Below are positions 34,283 to 43,591 of a stretch of DNA of 64,000 nt, one piece after another; the stretch's first letter is position 1; each line of letters starts with the position of its first letter. The notes under the pieces are model-generated. The model saw nothing but the letters and a program-made list of their open reading frames with translations, made no database searches and was not told the origin of the DNA. Location: the NCBI GenBank assembly GCA_964504595.1, contig CAZDEE010000003.1, positions 1 through 64,000 on the forward strand. Reading direction: 5' to 3'. The translations under genes and the position numbers were made by a program. The stretch is from CAG-826 sp964504595 (GTDB lineage Bacteria; Bacillota_I; Bacilli_A; RFN20; CAG-826).

Positions 34283-37200
34283 CTATTCATCAACTATTTC
34301 CATTTCTTTTTTTCTTCTGCGTTCAATAATATAAACCGCGCCCCAAGTTGAAGCCATAATTGTTAAGCCACTTACAAAAAGCAATAATCCTTCTTTTAAT
34401 AATGGCGTTGAATATCTGATTTTATAATGTGTTTGTCCAACTTTAGACGCAAATGATAAGAATCCACCTTGTGCTTTATAAAAATTAATTGGCGTTTCAA
34501 TGCCATTTTCATCAATATAAGTTCCACTCCAACCACTATCAAATGGGATCGATAAAACAATCATTTTTTGATTATCATAATTTGTTTCAAAGTCAATTGT
34601 GTTATCACTAACTTCTATATTTTCAAATTCATTTGCCTTTAATTTATTAATTCTTTCTTTATAGTCACTATAATATTCATAATGAATATATGGATATGGT
34701 AATGATCTTTTTGAACTATTATAATCAGAAAACATCGTAACAACTATTTTTCCAACTTCATCTTTAACATAGAAGCCTCTTGTGCTTTTCCAATCGCCGC
34801 TATTATCGTAATAATGATACATATGATTATCAAACGCTATCGAATTACCATTTGTATCAAACATTTCAACATTCGCGTTCTCACCCATACGTAAATTTAA
34901 AGAAATATAGCAATAATCATCTTCTTTATTTTCACTACCTCTACTTGAACATACCCTATTTTTTGGTGTTATTTCAAATTGTGAGCCATATGTATACTTT
35001 GAAATAGAACTATAACTATTACTTTCATATTTAATCGGACTACTATATAAATCATAATCAAAGCCCATATTACTTTTAATATATGCTTTAATTTCTTCAT
35101 CTGAATAATTAGGATAAATACTCTTTACTTCTTCTACATATTTTTGATATTGTTCTTCCTCTCTTGGGAAAGTCATTTCTAAAGAAGATGATACTGAATG
35201 TAACGTTGATTTAACTGCTTGATTTAAACTTAAAACCGGCAAAGATATTTCTTTTTGAATCGATTCTAAATCTTCTTCATAAATAATCGCACTTGATAAA
35301 TAAGCCGCTTCTACTTCGTTAATTTTTCTATTTAATGAAGAATAATATATGCTTTCACTTTCTACTGAATCAACTTCATCACTTAACATTAAGCTATCAA
35401 ACGCAAAACCTAATTCGATAAAATTAGTATTTTTATATACTTTATGAGAATTTGTGGATAATTCTTCCATTTCAACAAAACCATGAGGAATATTATTCCA
35501 AGTTTTAATTTTTGTTAAATCGCTCCAATCTCCTCTTTGAATATAATACTTAATATTTAAAAATTCATCGAGATTATATCGTTTTTCATGAACTCCCATT
35601 GACCAGTTAGAATAAGAATAACCAATCCTTGACCATTGAACAAAATCGAAAACATTATAATTATATACAGAATGGAATGCCGCGACTCCATTATAACCTT
35701 CTCTCATTTGTAAATTATTTGAATGACGATCAGCATTGGTGTTAAAAATACGATAATAGTCTTTATCTTGTTCTTGTAAAGATTCGATAATTGCTTCTTC
35801 TTCCATAACCACTGGTAATCCGCCATAAAGTGTAGAATAATCACTTGGTGGTTGATAATTGAACGTTAAAGTACCCATGACAATAGCTTCAATTGCTACA
35901 ACACCGGTCAATATTCTAACTAAATCTTTTCTTCGATGATTAAATCTTAAAAATCCATAGCAAACAACAATATATATACATTGACCAATAATAACATAAA
36001 CTCGATCACCTAATGGATATACATAACTTCCACTAAAATCGTTTTGAATAGAAACGGCAAAACTAACCGCAATAATAACTCCTATTGCCACTACTCCAAA
36101 AGATATATCAAAAAACCATCGTGGCATTTCATCTTTTTCTTCAAAGTTCTTTCCAATAAATATTAAAGCGCACGCTACTGCTAATATTTCCCATCTTCCA
36201 TATGCAAGAGTAAATCCATAACTCAAATAATAGAAAAATGGAGTAAATAAAGCAAACATCAATAAGGTAAATGCAACTAAATTTTTAATTCTTTTTTTCC
36301 TAATTGCATTTAATAATGAAGGAACTAAAAACATCATTAAAGGTGTAAAAATAAATATGCTACTTAAAGTATTATCATAACCATAATTATTAAATAAAAC
36401 CGCACTGTATCCAGAAATTGATGGGAATAAGAATGACATCAATGGATAATAGGCTTGCTTAGGTTGCTCAAATGTTAATATTAATTTCCAAAGTTTAGTT
36501 AATTCTTCTTTTGATAAACCTTCTTTTATTATTTTCTCTAATACTTCTTTTAAGGAATCTAAATAAGATGCTGATTCTACTCGAGGACTTTCTAAAACAA
36601 CTGGAAGTGCTGGAAGCAGAGTTAACGATCCTATCATAATACCAACTAAAAATGAACCCACTCCAATACCAATAATCAAAGCTCTATCTTTAGGAGTTTT
36701 ATTCTTCCATTCACTAAAATAACGATATATTGCATATGCCGCACCTGCAAAACAGGTTGATACCAAAAAGAAATAATTACATAATCCCATCAACCCTAAT
36801 GAGCCCATTAAGACCCATGGCCTTTTTTCTTTGATTAATTTTTCTATTCCTAAAAGCACTAATGGAAATACAACACATACTTCAAGGAAATGGTTAAACC
36901 AAAAGTAATATAAATTCCAACCACAGAAAGCATACGCAAGACCAAATAATCTTGCTGTACTTTCTTTTAAACCTATATATTTTAAGAAATATCTAAATGA
37001 TAATCCTGCAAGAACAATCTTAGTGAGCATTAAAAATGCTAAACCTTGCGCTATATAATCGCGAGGCCATAAAAGAATTGGAAAAAAGAAAGGATTCATA
37101 ACATAATAAAACGCATTTGAACCAATATTATTTGCACCTAAAAATGTATTATGATCCCAAAATGGAAATTCTCCAGTTCTAAAAAAAGTCATCCAATCAT

Positions 37201-37417
37201 CATATCCATTCGTATAAAATGGAATTTGTTGAAGAACATAATCACCCGCAAGAGGAAGAGTTAAACTATTACCGATAAGTGTTGTAAATGTAAAAGCTAT
37301 CGCAACTCCATAAAGTAAAAGAATATACCAAAAAAGGTGTGACTTATCATTCCATATGTCAATTACTATATTCTTAATCTTATCAAATTTGTTAATACAC
37401 CAATCTCTTACGCCCAT
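34283..37417 (-). CDS. yfhO: YfhO-family GT-C-like membrane glycosyltransferase
   Basis: This 1044-residue protein has about a dozen helices in the first 480 residues, an extracytoplasmic domain, and a last helix near the C-terminus (GLLLFVSGLTIMASTWGAVY). The YfhO signature includes LPLAGDYVLQQIPFYTNGYD, FWDHNTFLGANNIGSNAFYY and PFDSGWSGTYIDENG. In Bacillus, YfhO adds GlcNAc to lipoteichoic acid from a lipid-linked sugar; a similar role is likely but the sugar and acceptor are unknown. AAAGGAGA lies rather far (about 12 bases) from the ATG. Confidence 0.88.
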   Translation of the reverse strand: MGVRDWCINKFDKIKNIVIDIWNDKSHLFWYILLLYGVAIAFTFTTLIGNSLTLPLAGDYVLQQIPFYTNGYDDWMTFFRTGEFPFWDHNTFLGANNIGSNAFYYVMNPFFFPILLWPRDYIAQGLAFLMLTKIVLAGLSFRYFLKYIGLKESTARLFGLAYAFCGWNLYYFWFNHFLEVCVVFPLVLLGIEKLIKEKRPWVLMGSLGLMGLCNYFFLVSTCFAGAAYAIYRYFSEWKNKTPKDRALIIGIGVGSFLVGIMIGSLTLLPALPVVLESPRVESASYLDSLKEVLEKIIKEGLSKEELTKLWKLILTFEQPKQAYYPLMSFLFPSISGYSAVLFNNYGYDNTLSSIFIFTPLMMFLVPSLLNAIRKKRIKNLVAFTLLMFALFTPFFYYLSYGFTLAYGRWEILAVACALIFIGKNFEEKDEMPRWFFDISFGVVAIGVIIAVSFAVSIQNDFSGSYVYPLGDRVYVIIGQCIYIVVCYGFLRFNHRRKDLVRILTGVVAIEAIVMGTLTFNYQPPSDYSTLYGGLPVVMEEEAIIESLQEQDKDYYRIFNTNADRHSNNLQMREGYNGVAAFHSVYNYNVFDFVQWSRIGYSYSNWSMGVHEKRYNLDEFLNIKYYIQRGDWSDLTKIKTWNNIPHGFVEMEELSTNSHKVYKNTNFIELGFAFDSLMLSDEVDSVESESIYYSSLNRKINEVEAAYLSSAIIYEEDLESIQKEISLPVLSLNQAVKSTLHSVSSSLEMTFPREEEQYQKYVEEVKSIYPNYSDEEIKAYIKSNMGFDYDLYSSPIKYESNSYSSISKYTYGSQFEITPKNRVCSSRGSENKEDDYCYISLNLRMGENANVEMFDTNGNSIAFDNHMYHYYDNSGDWKSTRGFYVKDEVGKIVVTMFSDYNSSKRSLPYPYIHYEYYSDYKERINKLKANEFENIEVSDNTIDFETNYDNQKMIVLSIPFDSGWSGTYIDENGIETPINFYKAQGGFLSFASKVGQTHYKIRYSTPLLKEGLLLFVSGLTIMASTWGAVYIIERRRKKEMEIVDE

Positions 37418-37482
37418 TTAAACTCTTAGTCTCCTTTTCTATATATTATAGACTAGATTTTAAATGAGCGCATTCTCTTTTT

Positions 37483-37920
37483 TTAAAAAGAGAAATTAGT
37501 CATTTCAAAAACACTTTTATCTAATTGATTTACCAATTTATTTAAACTATTTATTTTTTCTTTTAAAGAAATATAAAAATGATTTTGACTTAAAAGAACC
37601 TCATAATTCATTTTTATTATCGAATCTATAAACAATTTAAATTGAAATGTTCCTCTTTTTATATATAACAAATACAGATTTTGAATATTCTTCTGATTAA
37701 ATCGGCTATTTTTAATTAGCAATGTCCAATTCTTTTCTGCGGTTTTAAAAAGAGTTAATGCCATTTGATAATGTTTAAGACTTTGATTAAAAGAAGGAGA
37801 TACATAAAAAACCGATTGTTTCTGTATTCTTTTTAAATCATTACCCACAAAACGAAATTGCTCAATACACGCTGTAATTACCCATGATACATGATTGATT
37901 TCTTTTCTATAATCATTCAT
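37483..37920 (-). CDS. Hypothetical helical protein (145 aa)
   Basis: A mostly helical, Lys/Phe/Tyr-rich soluble protein beginning MNDYRKEINHVSWVITACIE, with no signal sequence and no recognised family. Its ATG overlaps the stop of the lipoprotein gene upstream, so it is translated as the third gene of the murA unit. The ORF is supported by this coupling and by host-like codon use. Confidence 0.55.
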   Translation of the reverse strand: MNDYRKEINHVSWVITACIEQFRFVGNDLKRIQKQSVFYVSPSFNQSLKHYQMALTLFKTAEKNWTLLIKNSRFNQKNIQNLYLLYIKRGTFQFKLFIDSIIKMNYEVLLSQNHFYISLKEKINSLNKLVNQLDKSVFEMTNFSF

Positions 37921-38543
37921 TATATCAACTCCAATATTCGTTTAGATAAAATAATTTCTTCCGTAAATAAAAAGGTCTCTATTACTTCAACATATTCAAA
38001 ATCACCAATTTCTGTTATTGTTTGATATATTTCAAATAAAAAAGAAGAAAACAATTTTTGCTCTGGGCTTTCAAAATTAAAAAAAGCAACCGGACTAATT
38101 AAATAAATTTTAATTTTATTATTCATTAAATGTAATTCTTCTAAAATATGTTCTAGATTATATTCAAAGATTTCCTTTTGTTTTTTAACTTCTTCTTCAT
38201 TTATTTCAAATAAATTACTCTTTTCATCAATTTTTAAACAAGGAATAAAATCATATATTCCAATTGATAAAATAGCTACATTGAACGTCTTAACTTTTTC
38301 ACTTATTCGAAATCCACTGCTGTTTTGAATATAACTAGCATCTTGATTAATTATTTTATATAAATCATTACTATTCATCTTTTCATAAGTTAAAGTTGAA
38401 TCAATTTCTTTTTGTTCCTTAATGTAATTAATAATTGATTTATTAAAATCACCTATAACTGCGGTTACTTTATTATCACTACAAGATGATAGACATAATA
38501 ACATTGCTAAAACTAAAAATATTTTTTTCATAATATTATTCAT
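37920..38543 (-). CDS. Lipoprotein with SGNH-hydrolase-like features
   Basis: A lipoprotein signal (KKIFLVLAMLLCLSSC) places the cysteine near residue 21. The mature part has VAILSIGIYDFI, resembling block III (GxND) of SGNH/GDSL hydrolases, then NNKIKIYLISPVAFF in the position of a following strand. A clear N-terminal GDS serine and C-terminal DxxH are missing, so catalysis is doubtful. The ATG at 38543 overlaps the TGA of murA; an ATG at 38531 is an alternative start. Coupling to murA hints at a wall-related role, which is inference. Confidence 0.5.
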   Translation of the reverse strand: MNNIMKKIFLVLAMLLCLSSCSDNKVTAVIGDFNKSIINYIKEQKEIDSTLTYEKMNSNDLYKIINQDASYIQNSSGFRISEKVKTFNVAILSIGIYDFIPCLKIDEKSNLFEINEEEVKKQKEIFEYNLEHILEELHLMNNKIKIYLISPVAFFNFESPEQKLFSSFLFEIYQTITEIGDFEYVEVIETFLFTEEIILSKRILELI

Positions 38544-39796
38544 TCTCCCTTAACTAACGATATATTTGCCCCTAATTTTTTAACTTTATCAATTATGCTT
38601 ACATAACCTCTATTAATATAATTTAAACCAGTTACAATACTTTCACCTTCTGCAATTAACGCACCGATAACAAGAGAAGCTCCTCCACGAAGATCTTTGC
38701 CATCAACTTTACTTCCTTGAAGATGATTCCCTCCATAAATAACGATAGCGTTATTATTTATAGTAATATTAGCACCCATCTTATTAAGCATTGGAATGTG
38801 CGCAAAACGATTTTGATATATGTTTTCAATAATAATTGAAGTTGCTAGGTTTTGAGATAAAACCGCTGTTAAAGGCTGTTGTAAATCTGTAGGAAATCCT
38901 GGATAAGGAGAAGTTTTAATCAGTATTCCCTTTGAAGAATTAAATTTAGAAACTATCAAAGTATTATCTTTATACGCATATGGTACTTCTAGGGCATCAA
39001 AGATATTAATTAATGATTCAATATGTTCCTTGATAACCGGTGATATTTTTATTTCTTCACCTATTGCCGCACCTATAAGAGCGTATGTTCCTACTTCAAT
39101 ACGATCAGGAATAATTATAAATTCTTGTCCTTTTAAATTATTACTACCTTTAATAATAATACTACTATTGCCTATTCCTTTAATTTCAACACCCATCAAT
39201 GATAAGAACTTCAGCAATTCTATTACTTCTGGCTCAAGGGCTATATTATTTATGATAGTTTTTGTTTTTAAAGATGAAGCAAGTAAAATCACATTCACCG
39301 AAGCTCCTACAGAAGAGGTTTTAAAATCTATAATCGTGTCATTTTTATTATTTAAATTTAAAGTAATGACTTCTTGTTCAATATAATCAACACCCATTTT
39401 TTGAAAAGCTTCTAAATGATAATTAATAGGTCTTTTCCCAAAATCACAGCCTCCGGGATGATGTATTTTTAAATGTCCAAACATTCCTAACATCACTCCC
39501 ATAAAATAATATGACGCTCTAAATGAACGGATTTCATCATCTAATAAATCAACATATTTTATTTTTGAAGAATCTATAATTAAAGTATTATCTTTATATA
39601 TTGTTTTAACATTTAGTTTATCTAATATTTTAATTAATAAATCAACGTCACTTATATTTGGTACATTATGTAATACGACCTTATCTCTACATAATAAAGA
39701 AGCAGGAATAACACTTACTACTAGATTCTTGCTTCCATCAATATGAACATGACCTTTTAATAATTTTCCACCAACAATTCTTATTTGTTTTTCCAT
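38540..39796 (-). CDS. murA: UDP-N-acetylglucosamine 1-carboxyvinyltransferase
   Basis: MurA transfers enolpyruvate from PEP to UDP-GlcNAc, the first committed step of peptidoglycan synthesis. This 418-residue protein shows KLLKGHVHIDGSKN, the active-site cysteine in HPGGCDFGKRPINYH (the fosfomycin target), and PGFPTDLQQPL. It ends in TGA, which overlaps the ATG of the next gene. A paralogue may exist elsewhere, as is common in low-GC Gram-positives. Confidence 0.96.
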   Translation of the reverse strand: MEKQIRIVGGKLLKGHVHIDGSKNLVVSVIPASLLCRDKVVLHNVPNISDVDLLIKILDKLNVKTIYKDNTLIIDSSKIKYVDLLDDEIRSFRASYYFMGVMLGMFGHLKIHHPGGCDFGKRPINYHLEAFQKMGVDYIEQEVITLNLNNKNDTIIDFKTSSVGASVNVILLASSLKTKTIINNIALEPEVIELLKFLSLMGVEIKGIGNSSIIIKGSNNLKGQEFIIIPDRIEVGTYALIGAAIGEEIKISPVIKEHIESLINIFDALEVPYAYKDNTLIVSKFNSSKGILIKTSPYPGFPTDLQQPLTAVLSQNLATSIIIENIYQNRFAHIPMLNKMGANITINNNAIVIYGGNHLQGSKVDGKDLRGGASLVIGALIAEGESIVTGLNYINRGYVSIIDKVKKLGANISLVKGE

Positions 39797-39884
39797 CGCT
39801 AGTTATTCCTCTATATTTAACTTTATGAAAGAAGATCATATAAAAGACATAAAAATATTGAATCTATATTAGATTTTTACATAA

Positions 39885-39932
39885 TAAAAAAGTCTCAAAT
39901 ATCATCTAAACATAGATACTATAAGAGACTTT
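39885..39932 (-). terminator. Intrinsic terminator after the DUF1538-PII operon
   Basis: Minus-strand AAAGTCTC and GAGACTTT enclose a long AT loop and are followed by TTTTTATTAT. It lies between the GT-C gene and murA. Confidence 0.72.
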
Positions 39933-39967
39933 AATCATTTATTGTTTTAAAAACTATATTTAATAAT

Positions 39968-41284
39968 TTATACCGCTTCTTTAATTTCTATTTTTTCTTC
40001 TTTAGGCATACTTAAGATATCTTTAAATATAATAATAATTATAAATGCATTAATAAGTGTAGATATCTTAAAAGTATCAACGCCCCAACTATCTATCATT
40101 AAGCTTCCATATGTATACCACATCAAAGTAATTAACGAAGATAATTGTGATAAGATAATTAAATAATATTTCTTCTTATTAGCTAAGCAATAAATCATAA
40201 TCATAATATCCGCCATAAAGAAATATCTTTCGTGCATATGTGGCATTACAAATGGCATTAATATCGCAAATAATGCCCCAATCGCGGTAATTGATTTTGC
40301 AGTTGCCTTCACTTTATTAATATGAAGCGTATACCAGGTAGTAATTGAGGCTATTAAAGCAAATAATATTCCTCCAACATGAATTATTTCATATACTCTT
40401 TTTTTCATTTCATCCGATTTACCAGAATAAATATCTTGTATAAAGGTATACATTGATCCGGAATTTAAATTAGGATCTATATATTGTGTCGTTAAATTAC
40501 CATATTTTTCAAATGGAGCAAGGAAATTAGCTCCTGCTAAATAACATGGAATAAAAGTAATAAACAAAGTTAAAAATGATAATAAAAAGTAACGAAGAGG
40601 AAACTTATTTCTTAACCAAGCAAAACCAAACAAAGGAATAATAAATATCGTTTGAATTTTAAAGGCAAATGCTAATCCAATAAAAACACTAGACCACTTT
40701 GGATTATCCTTAATTAAGAAATACACCGCCATAACAATGCATCCTACATAAATTGCATCGCATTGCCCCCAAAATGCTGAATTTGTAATAACAGTTGGAA
40801 GTAACAAAGGTAATGCAAAAGCAACTAATCTTAAGCCTTTATTATCTTTATAAAGATGAGTGATTATTAAATACGTTCCTAATGCAATTACAAAATCGAA
40901 AATAAAACTTAATGTTTTAACATAATAAATGTCATTAGCGAAATAACTATATTCATATGTATTCACCAATTCTCCAGAAGGTAAATAACTTAGAAGCGCT
41001 AAAAGAGTCATATATAAAGGCGGATAATCTCCTTGCATTGCTCCTAAATATGCTAAATTACCATTTTCTCTAAAATTCTTTAACCATGGAAAAATGAAAG
41101 CATATAAATCATGGCTTGGAATAGGCGCTATCGCATATCGCATTGCTAACGCTAATGCCGCGATAAGTCCCATAATTATAGCAAAGCCATACTTATCAAA
41201 TATTAATCGAAAATATTCGTAAATAGAATCGCATGCGTTATTAAAACTATTACTAATTCTTTTTATAATACTTTTAATTTTCAT
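39968..41284 (-). CDS. GT-C-like polytopic membrane glycosyltransferase
   Basis: This 438-residue protein has about ten helices. The first extracytoplasmic loop holds an acidic motif (SHDLYAFIFPWLKNFRENG) and GDYPPLYMTLLALLSYLP; NSAFWGQCDAIYVG and MPHMHERYFFMADI come later. This layout is typical of GT-C or DUF2029-like enzymes that use polyprenyl-phosphate sugars. Donor and acceptor are unknown. It overlaps the PII-like gene by 11 bases, tying it translationally to the DUF1538/PII module. Confidence 0.75.
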   Translation of the reverse strand: MKIKSIIKRISNSFNNACDSIYEYFRLIFDKYGFAIIMGLIAALALAMRYAIAPIPSHDLYAFIFPWLKNFRENGNLAYLGAMQGDYPPLYMTLLALLSYLPSGELVNTYEYSYFANDIYYVKTLSFIFDFVIALGTYLIITHLYKDNKGLRLVAFALPLLLPTVITNSAFWGQCDAIYVGCIVMAVYFLIKDNPKWSSVFIGLAFAFKIQTIFIIPLFGFAWLRNKFPLRYFLLSFLTLFITFIPCYLAGANFLAPFEKYGNLTTQYIDPNLNSGSMYTFIQDIYSGKSDEMKKRVYEIIHVGGILFALIASITTWYTLHINKVKATAKSITAIGALFAILMPFVMPHMHERYFFMADIMIMIYCLANKKKYYLIILSQLSSLITLMWYTYGSLMIDSWGVDTFKISTLINAFIIIIIFKDILSMPKEEKIEIKEAV

Positions 41285-41615
41285 GCTTTTCAGCCTCTAC
41301 ATTTACATTTAAACCAACAACATCATCTACAGGTAAACTAAAGGCAATACCTTGTCCCTTAGTATCTAAACCGGCTTCCATATAGATTGTATGTAAAACT
41401 TTATCTTTTATATCTTTAGAAACTACTATCATTACTAATTCTTTTTCTGGAGTAATAGTTATTCCATATAACTTCTCTGCTTCTGCATTTCCAGATCCTC
41501 TCGCAGTTACAACCGTTCCTCCTCGAGCACCAGACTTTGAAGCTGCCTCCATAACTAAATCAGTATATCCACTATTAACGATACATAAAATAAGTTCATA
41601 TTGATTATTTTCCAT
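41274..41615 (-). CDS. PII-like signalling protein (113 aa)
   Basis: A compact PII/GlnB-like ferredoxin fold: YELILCIVNSGYTDLVMEAA, the T-loop-like ARGGTVVTARGSG, ITITPEKELVMIVVSKD, and a C-terminal GQGIAFSLPVDDVVGL. The canonical GlnB T-loop tyrosine and B-loop are not clear, so this is a PII-like rather than a classical nitrogen PII. It overlaps the previous PII-like gene and the next membrane protein gene. It probably binds a nucleotide and gates the DUF1538 transporter; that is inference. Confidence 0.78.
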   Translation of the reverse strand: MENNQYELILCIVNSGYTDLVMEAASKSGARGGTVVTARGSGNAEAEKLYGITITPEKELVMIVVSKDIKDKVLHTIYMEAGLDTKGQGIAFSLPVDDVVGLNVNVEAEKHEN

Positions 41616-42024
41616 TGTTAGAACCTCCTTTTATTTCCACTGGGGTTTTAGTTAAAAACTTATATAAAGACACGCCAATCATACTTGAAATTGAAATAGT
41701 GAAAGCAATACCTTTATGTGATGATGATGTTAATCTATGCTCAATTGCTTTTAAAATCTCATCCGCTTTTTCTTCTTTAATTATACTTAAGATAACATCT
41801 TTTTTAACATCACCCAAGCCTAAATAATCCGCTAAAACTCTTCCTGCTGTACCATGGCCTAATAATACCATTTGAGTAGTAACATCATGTTTTTCATTTT
41901 CGCGAATATATTTGATAGCTTGACCTCTATCAACAATAATTACTAATAATTTAATCTTTTTAATTTCCATTTTAGGAGATTCAGAAATGTCTTTTTTACG
42001 TCTTCCTTTTTTTATATTTGCCAT
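41605..42024 (-). CDS. PII-like protein with basic N-terminal extension (139 aa)
   Basis: After a basic tail (MANIKKGRRKKDISESPKM) comes a PII-like core: KIKLLVIIVDRGQAIKYIRE, VTTQMVLLGHGTAGRVLADY (T-loop-like), DVKKDVILSIIKEEKADEIL and KGIAFTISISSMIGV. It resembles the next gene in fold but not closely in sequence, suggesting an old duplication and a heteromeric complex. It follows the DUF1538 gene by 15 bases. Confidence 0.75.
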   Translation of the reverse strand: MANIKKGRRKKDISESPKMEIKKIKLLVIIVDRGQAIKYIRENEKHDVTTQMVLLGHGTAGRVLADYLGLGDVKKDVILSIIKEEKADEILKAIEHRLTSSSHKGIAFTISISSMIGVSLYKFLTKTPVEIKGGSNNGK

Positions 42025-42039
42025 AACCGTTCTCCTTTC

Positions 42040-43548
42040 TTAATCAAAATAAATAATTTGTGCTTCATTTTCTTCACGAATTCTTCTTCTTGCGGCTTTA
42101 CGTGATAGATGTTCACTTACAACCACTTTAAATCCTAACAATTGAATTGTAAGAAGAGGTGTTAACGCAACCATAGAAACAACTCCAAAAGCATGAGACA
42201 TAACATCGCCACCTGTAACTTGGCATACACCAATTGCAAAAGGTAAAATAAATGTTGATGTCATTGGTCCTGAAGCAACTCCACCAGAGTCAAAGGCAAT
42301 CGCAGTATAAAGCTTTGGAACTAAGAAAGTTAATCCTAAAGCAATAATATAACCTGGGACTAAATAGTACATAATACTAAACTCATATTTAATTCTAATG
42401 ATACTTAACGCTAATGAAACACCAACACCAATAGATAATGATAACAACATTGAACTTTTAGATATTGTTCCACCGCTAAGCTCTTCAACTTGCTTATTTA
42501 AAACAGCAACTGCTGGTTCTGCTAAAACAACTACTAAGCCAATAATTCCACCTAATAAAACAATTAAGTTTTCATTATCATTTCCGGCAACTATTTTACC
42601 TATTTTTAATCCAACTGGACTAAATCCAACTTCAACAGAACCTAAGAATATTACTAATCCAAAGAATGTATATAAAATACCCACAACAATCTTAATTAAT
42701 TGTTTCTTTGGTAATTTAATTGTAAAAGATTGATAAATAAAGAAGAACGCAGCAATTGGTAATAAAGCAATTGCAACATCACTAGTCTTTTCAATAAAAC
42801 CATGTCCTAACGCTTGGAATATATTAGTTACTATAACAGAAGATTCACCAGCATCATAAATAGGATCACCTTTAAAGAATATTCCTAATAATACTACAAT
42901 AAAAATTGGACCTACAGAACACAAAGCAATCAAACCGAATGAGTCTTCACTAGCTTTTTTACCACCTCGAACGGCCGCAAAACCAGCACACATTGCCATA
43001 ATAAATGGAACGGTCATCGGACCGGTAGTCACTCCTCCAGAGTCAAATGATAATGGTAAAAATTTTGAATTACAAAGATTTGCCATCATAAATACTAATG
43101 CATAGAACACAATTAATAAAATGTTCAAGCTCTTTTGAAATAAAATTCTTAAAATACCAATAGCTAAGAAGATTCCCACTCCAACAGCAACAATAATAAC
43201 AAATAAAATATCCGGATTTATTGGAACTTGTGATGATAAAACCGCTAAATCAGGTTCTGATAAAGTAATCAGTGCTCCTAGAGAAAAAGCCAATAAAACA
43301 ATAATCCATATTTTTTTTGTTTTAGTAAGCGAAGAACCAATTGAACTTCCCATTGGCATCATGGCAATATCCGCTCCTAAAGAAAATAAAGACATTCCTA
43401 TAATTAAAAAAGCTGCACTAACTAAGAATAAGATAAATTCTGTATTTTCAAGTCGAGCAAGGTTACTAAGATGTAAAATAACTACAATTAAAGTGATTGG
43501 AAATACTGAAAGAAAGGAATCCTTTAATTTTTCAAGTAATAGTCTCAT
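42040..43548 (-). CDS. DUF1538 membrane transporter-like protein
   Basis: Two homologous halves of about 240 residues each contain six or so helices. The repeated signature is LSEPDLAVLSSQV / LAEPAVAVLNKQV, plus FDSGGVTTGPMTVPFI / FDSGGVASGPMTSTFI. This internal duplication is diagnostic of DUF1538 proteins, which are predicted ion or solute transporters and are regularly found beside PII-like genes. SD GGAGGAG touches the first ATG, so I start at the ATG at 43548 (MRLLLEK, 502 residues). The substrate is not known. Confidence 0.88.
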   Translation of the reverse strand: MRLLLEKLKDSFLSVFPITLIVVILHLSNLARLENTEFILFLVSAAFLIIGMSLFSLGADIAMMPMGSSIGSSLTKTKKIWIIVLLAFSLGALITLSEPDLAVLSSQVPINPDILFVIIVAVGVGIFLAIGILRILFQKSLNILLIVFYALVFMMANLCNSKFLPLSFDSGGVTTGPMTVPFIMAMCAGFAAVRGGKKASEDSFGLIALCSVGPIFIVVLLGIFFKGDPIYDAGESSVIVTNIFQALGHGFIEKTSDVAIALLPIAAFFFIYQSFTIKLPKKQLIKIVVGILYTFFGLVIFLGSVEVGFSPVGLKIGKIVAGNDNENLIVLLGGIIGLVVVLAEPAVAVLNKQVEELSGGTISKSSMLLSLSIGVGVSLALSIIRIKYEFSIMYYLVPGYIIALGLTFLVPKLYTAIAFDSGGVASGPMTSTFILPFAIGVCQVTGGDVMSHAFGVVSMVALTPLLTIQLLGFKVVVSEHLSRKAARRRIREENEAQIIYFD

Positions 43549-43591
43549 AAACATCTCCTCCTTTCTAAATAAACAATGTTAATAAAACGTA

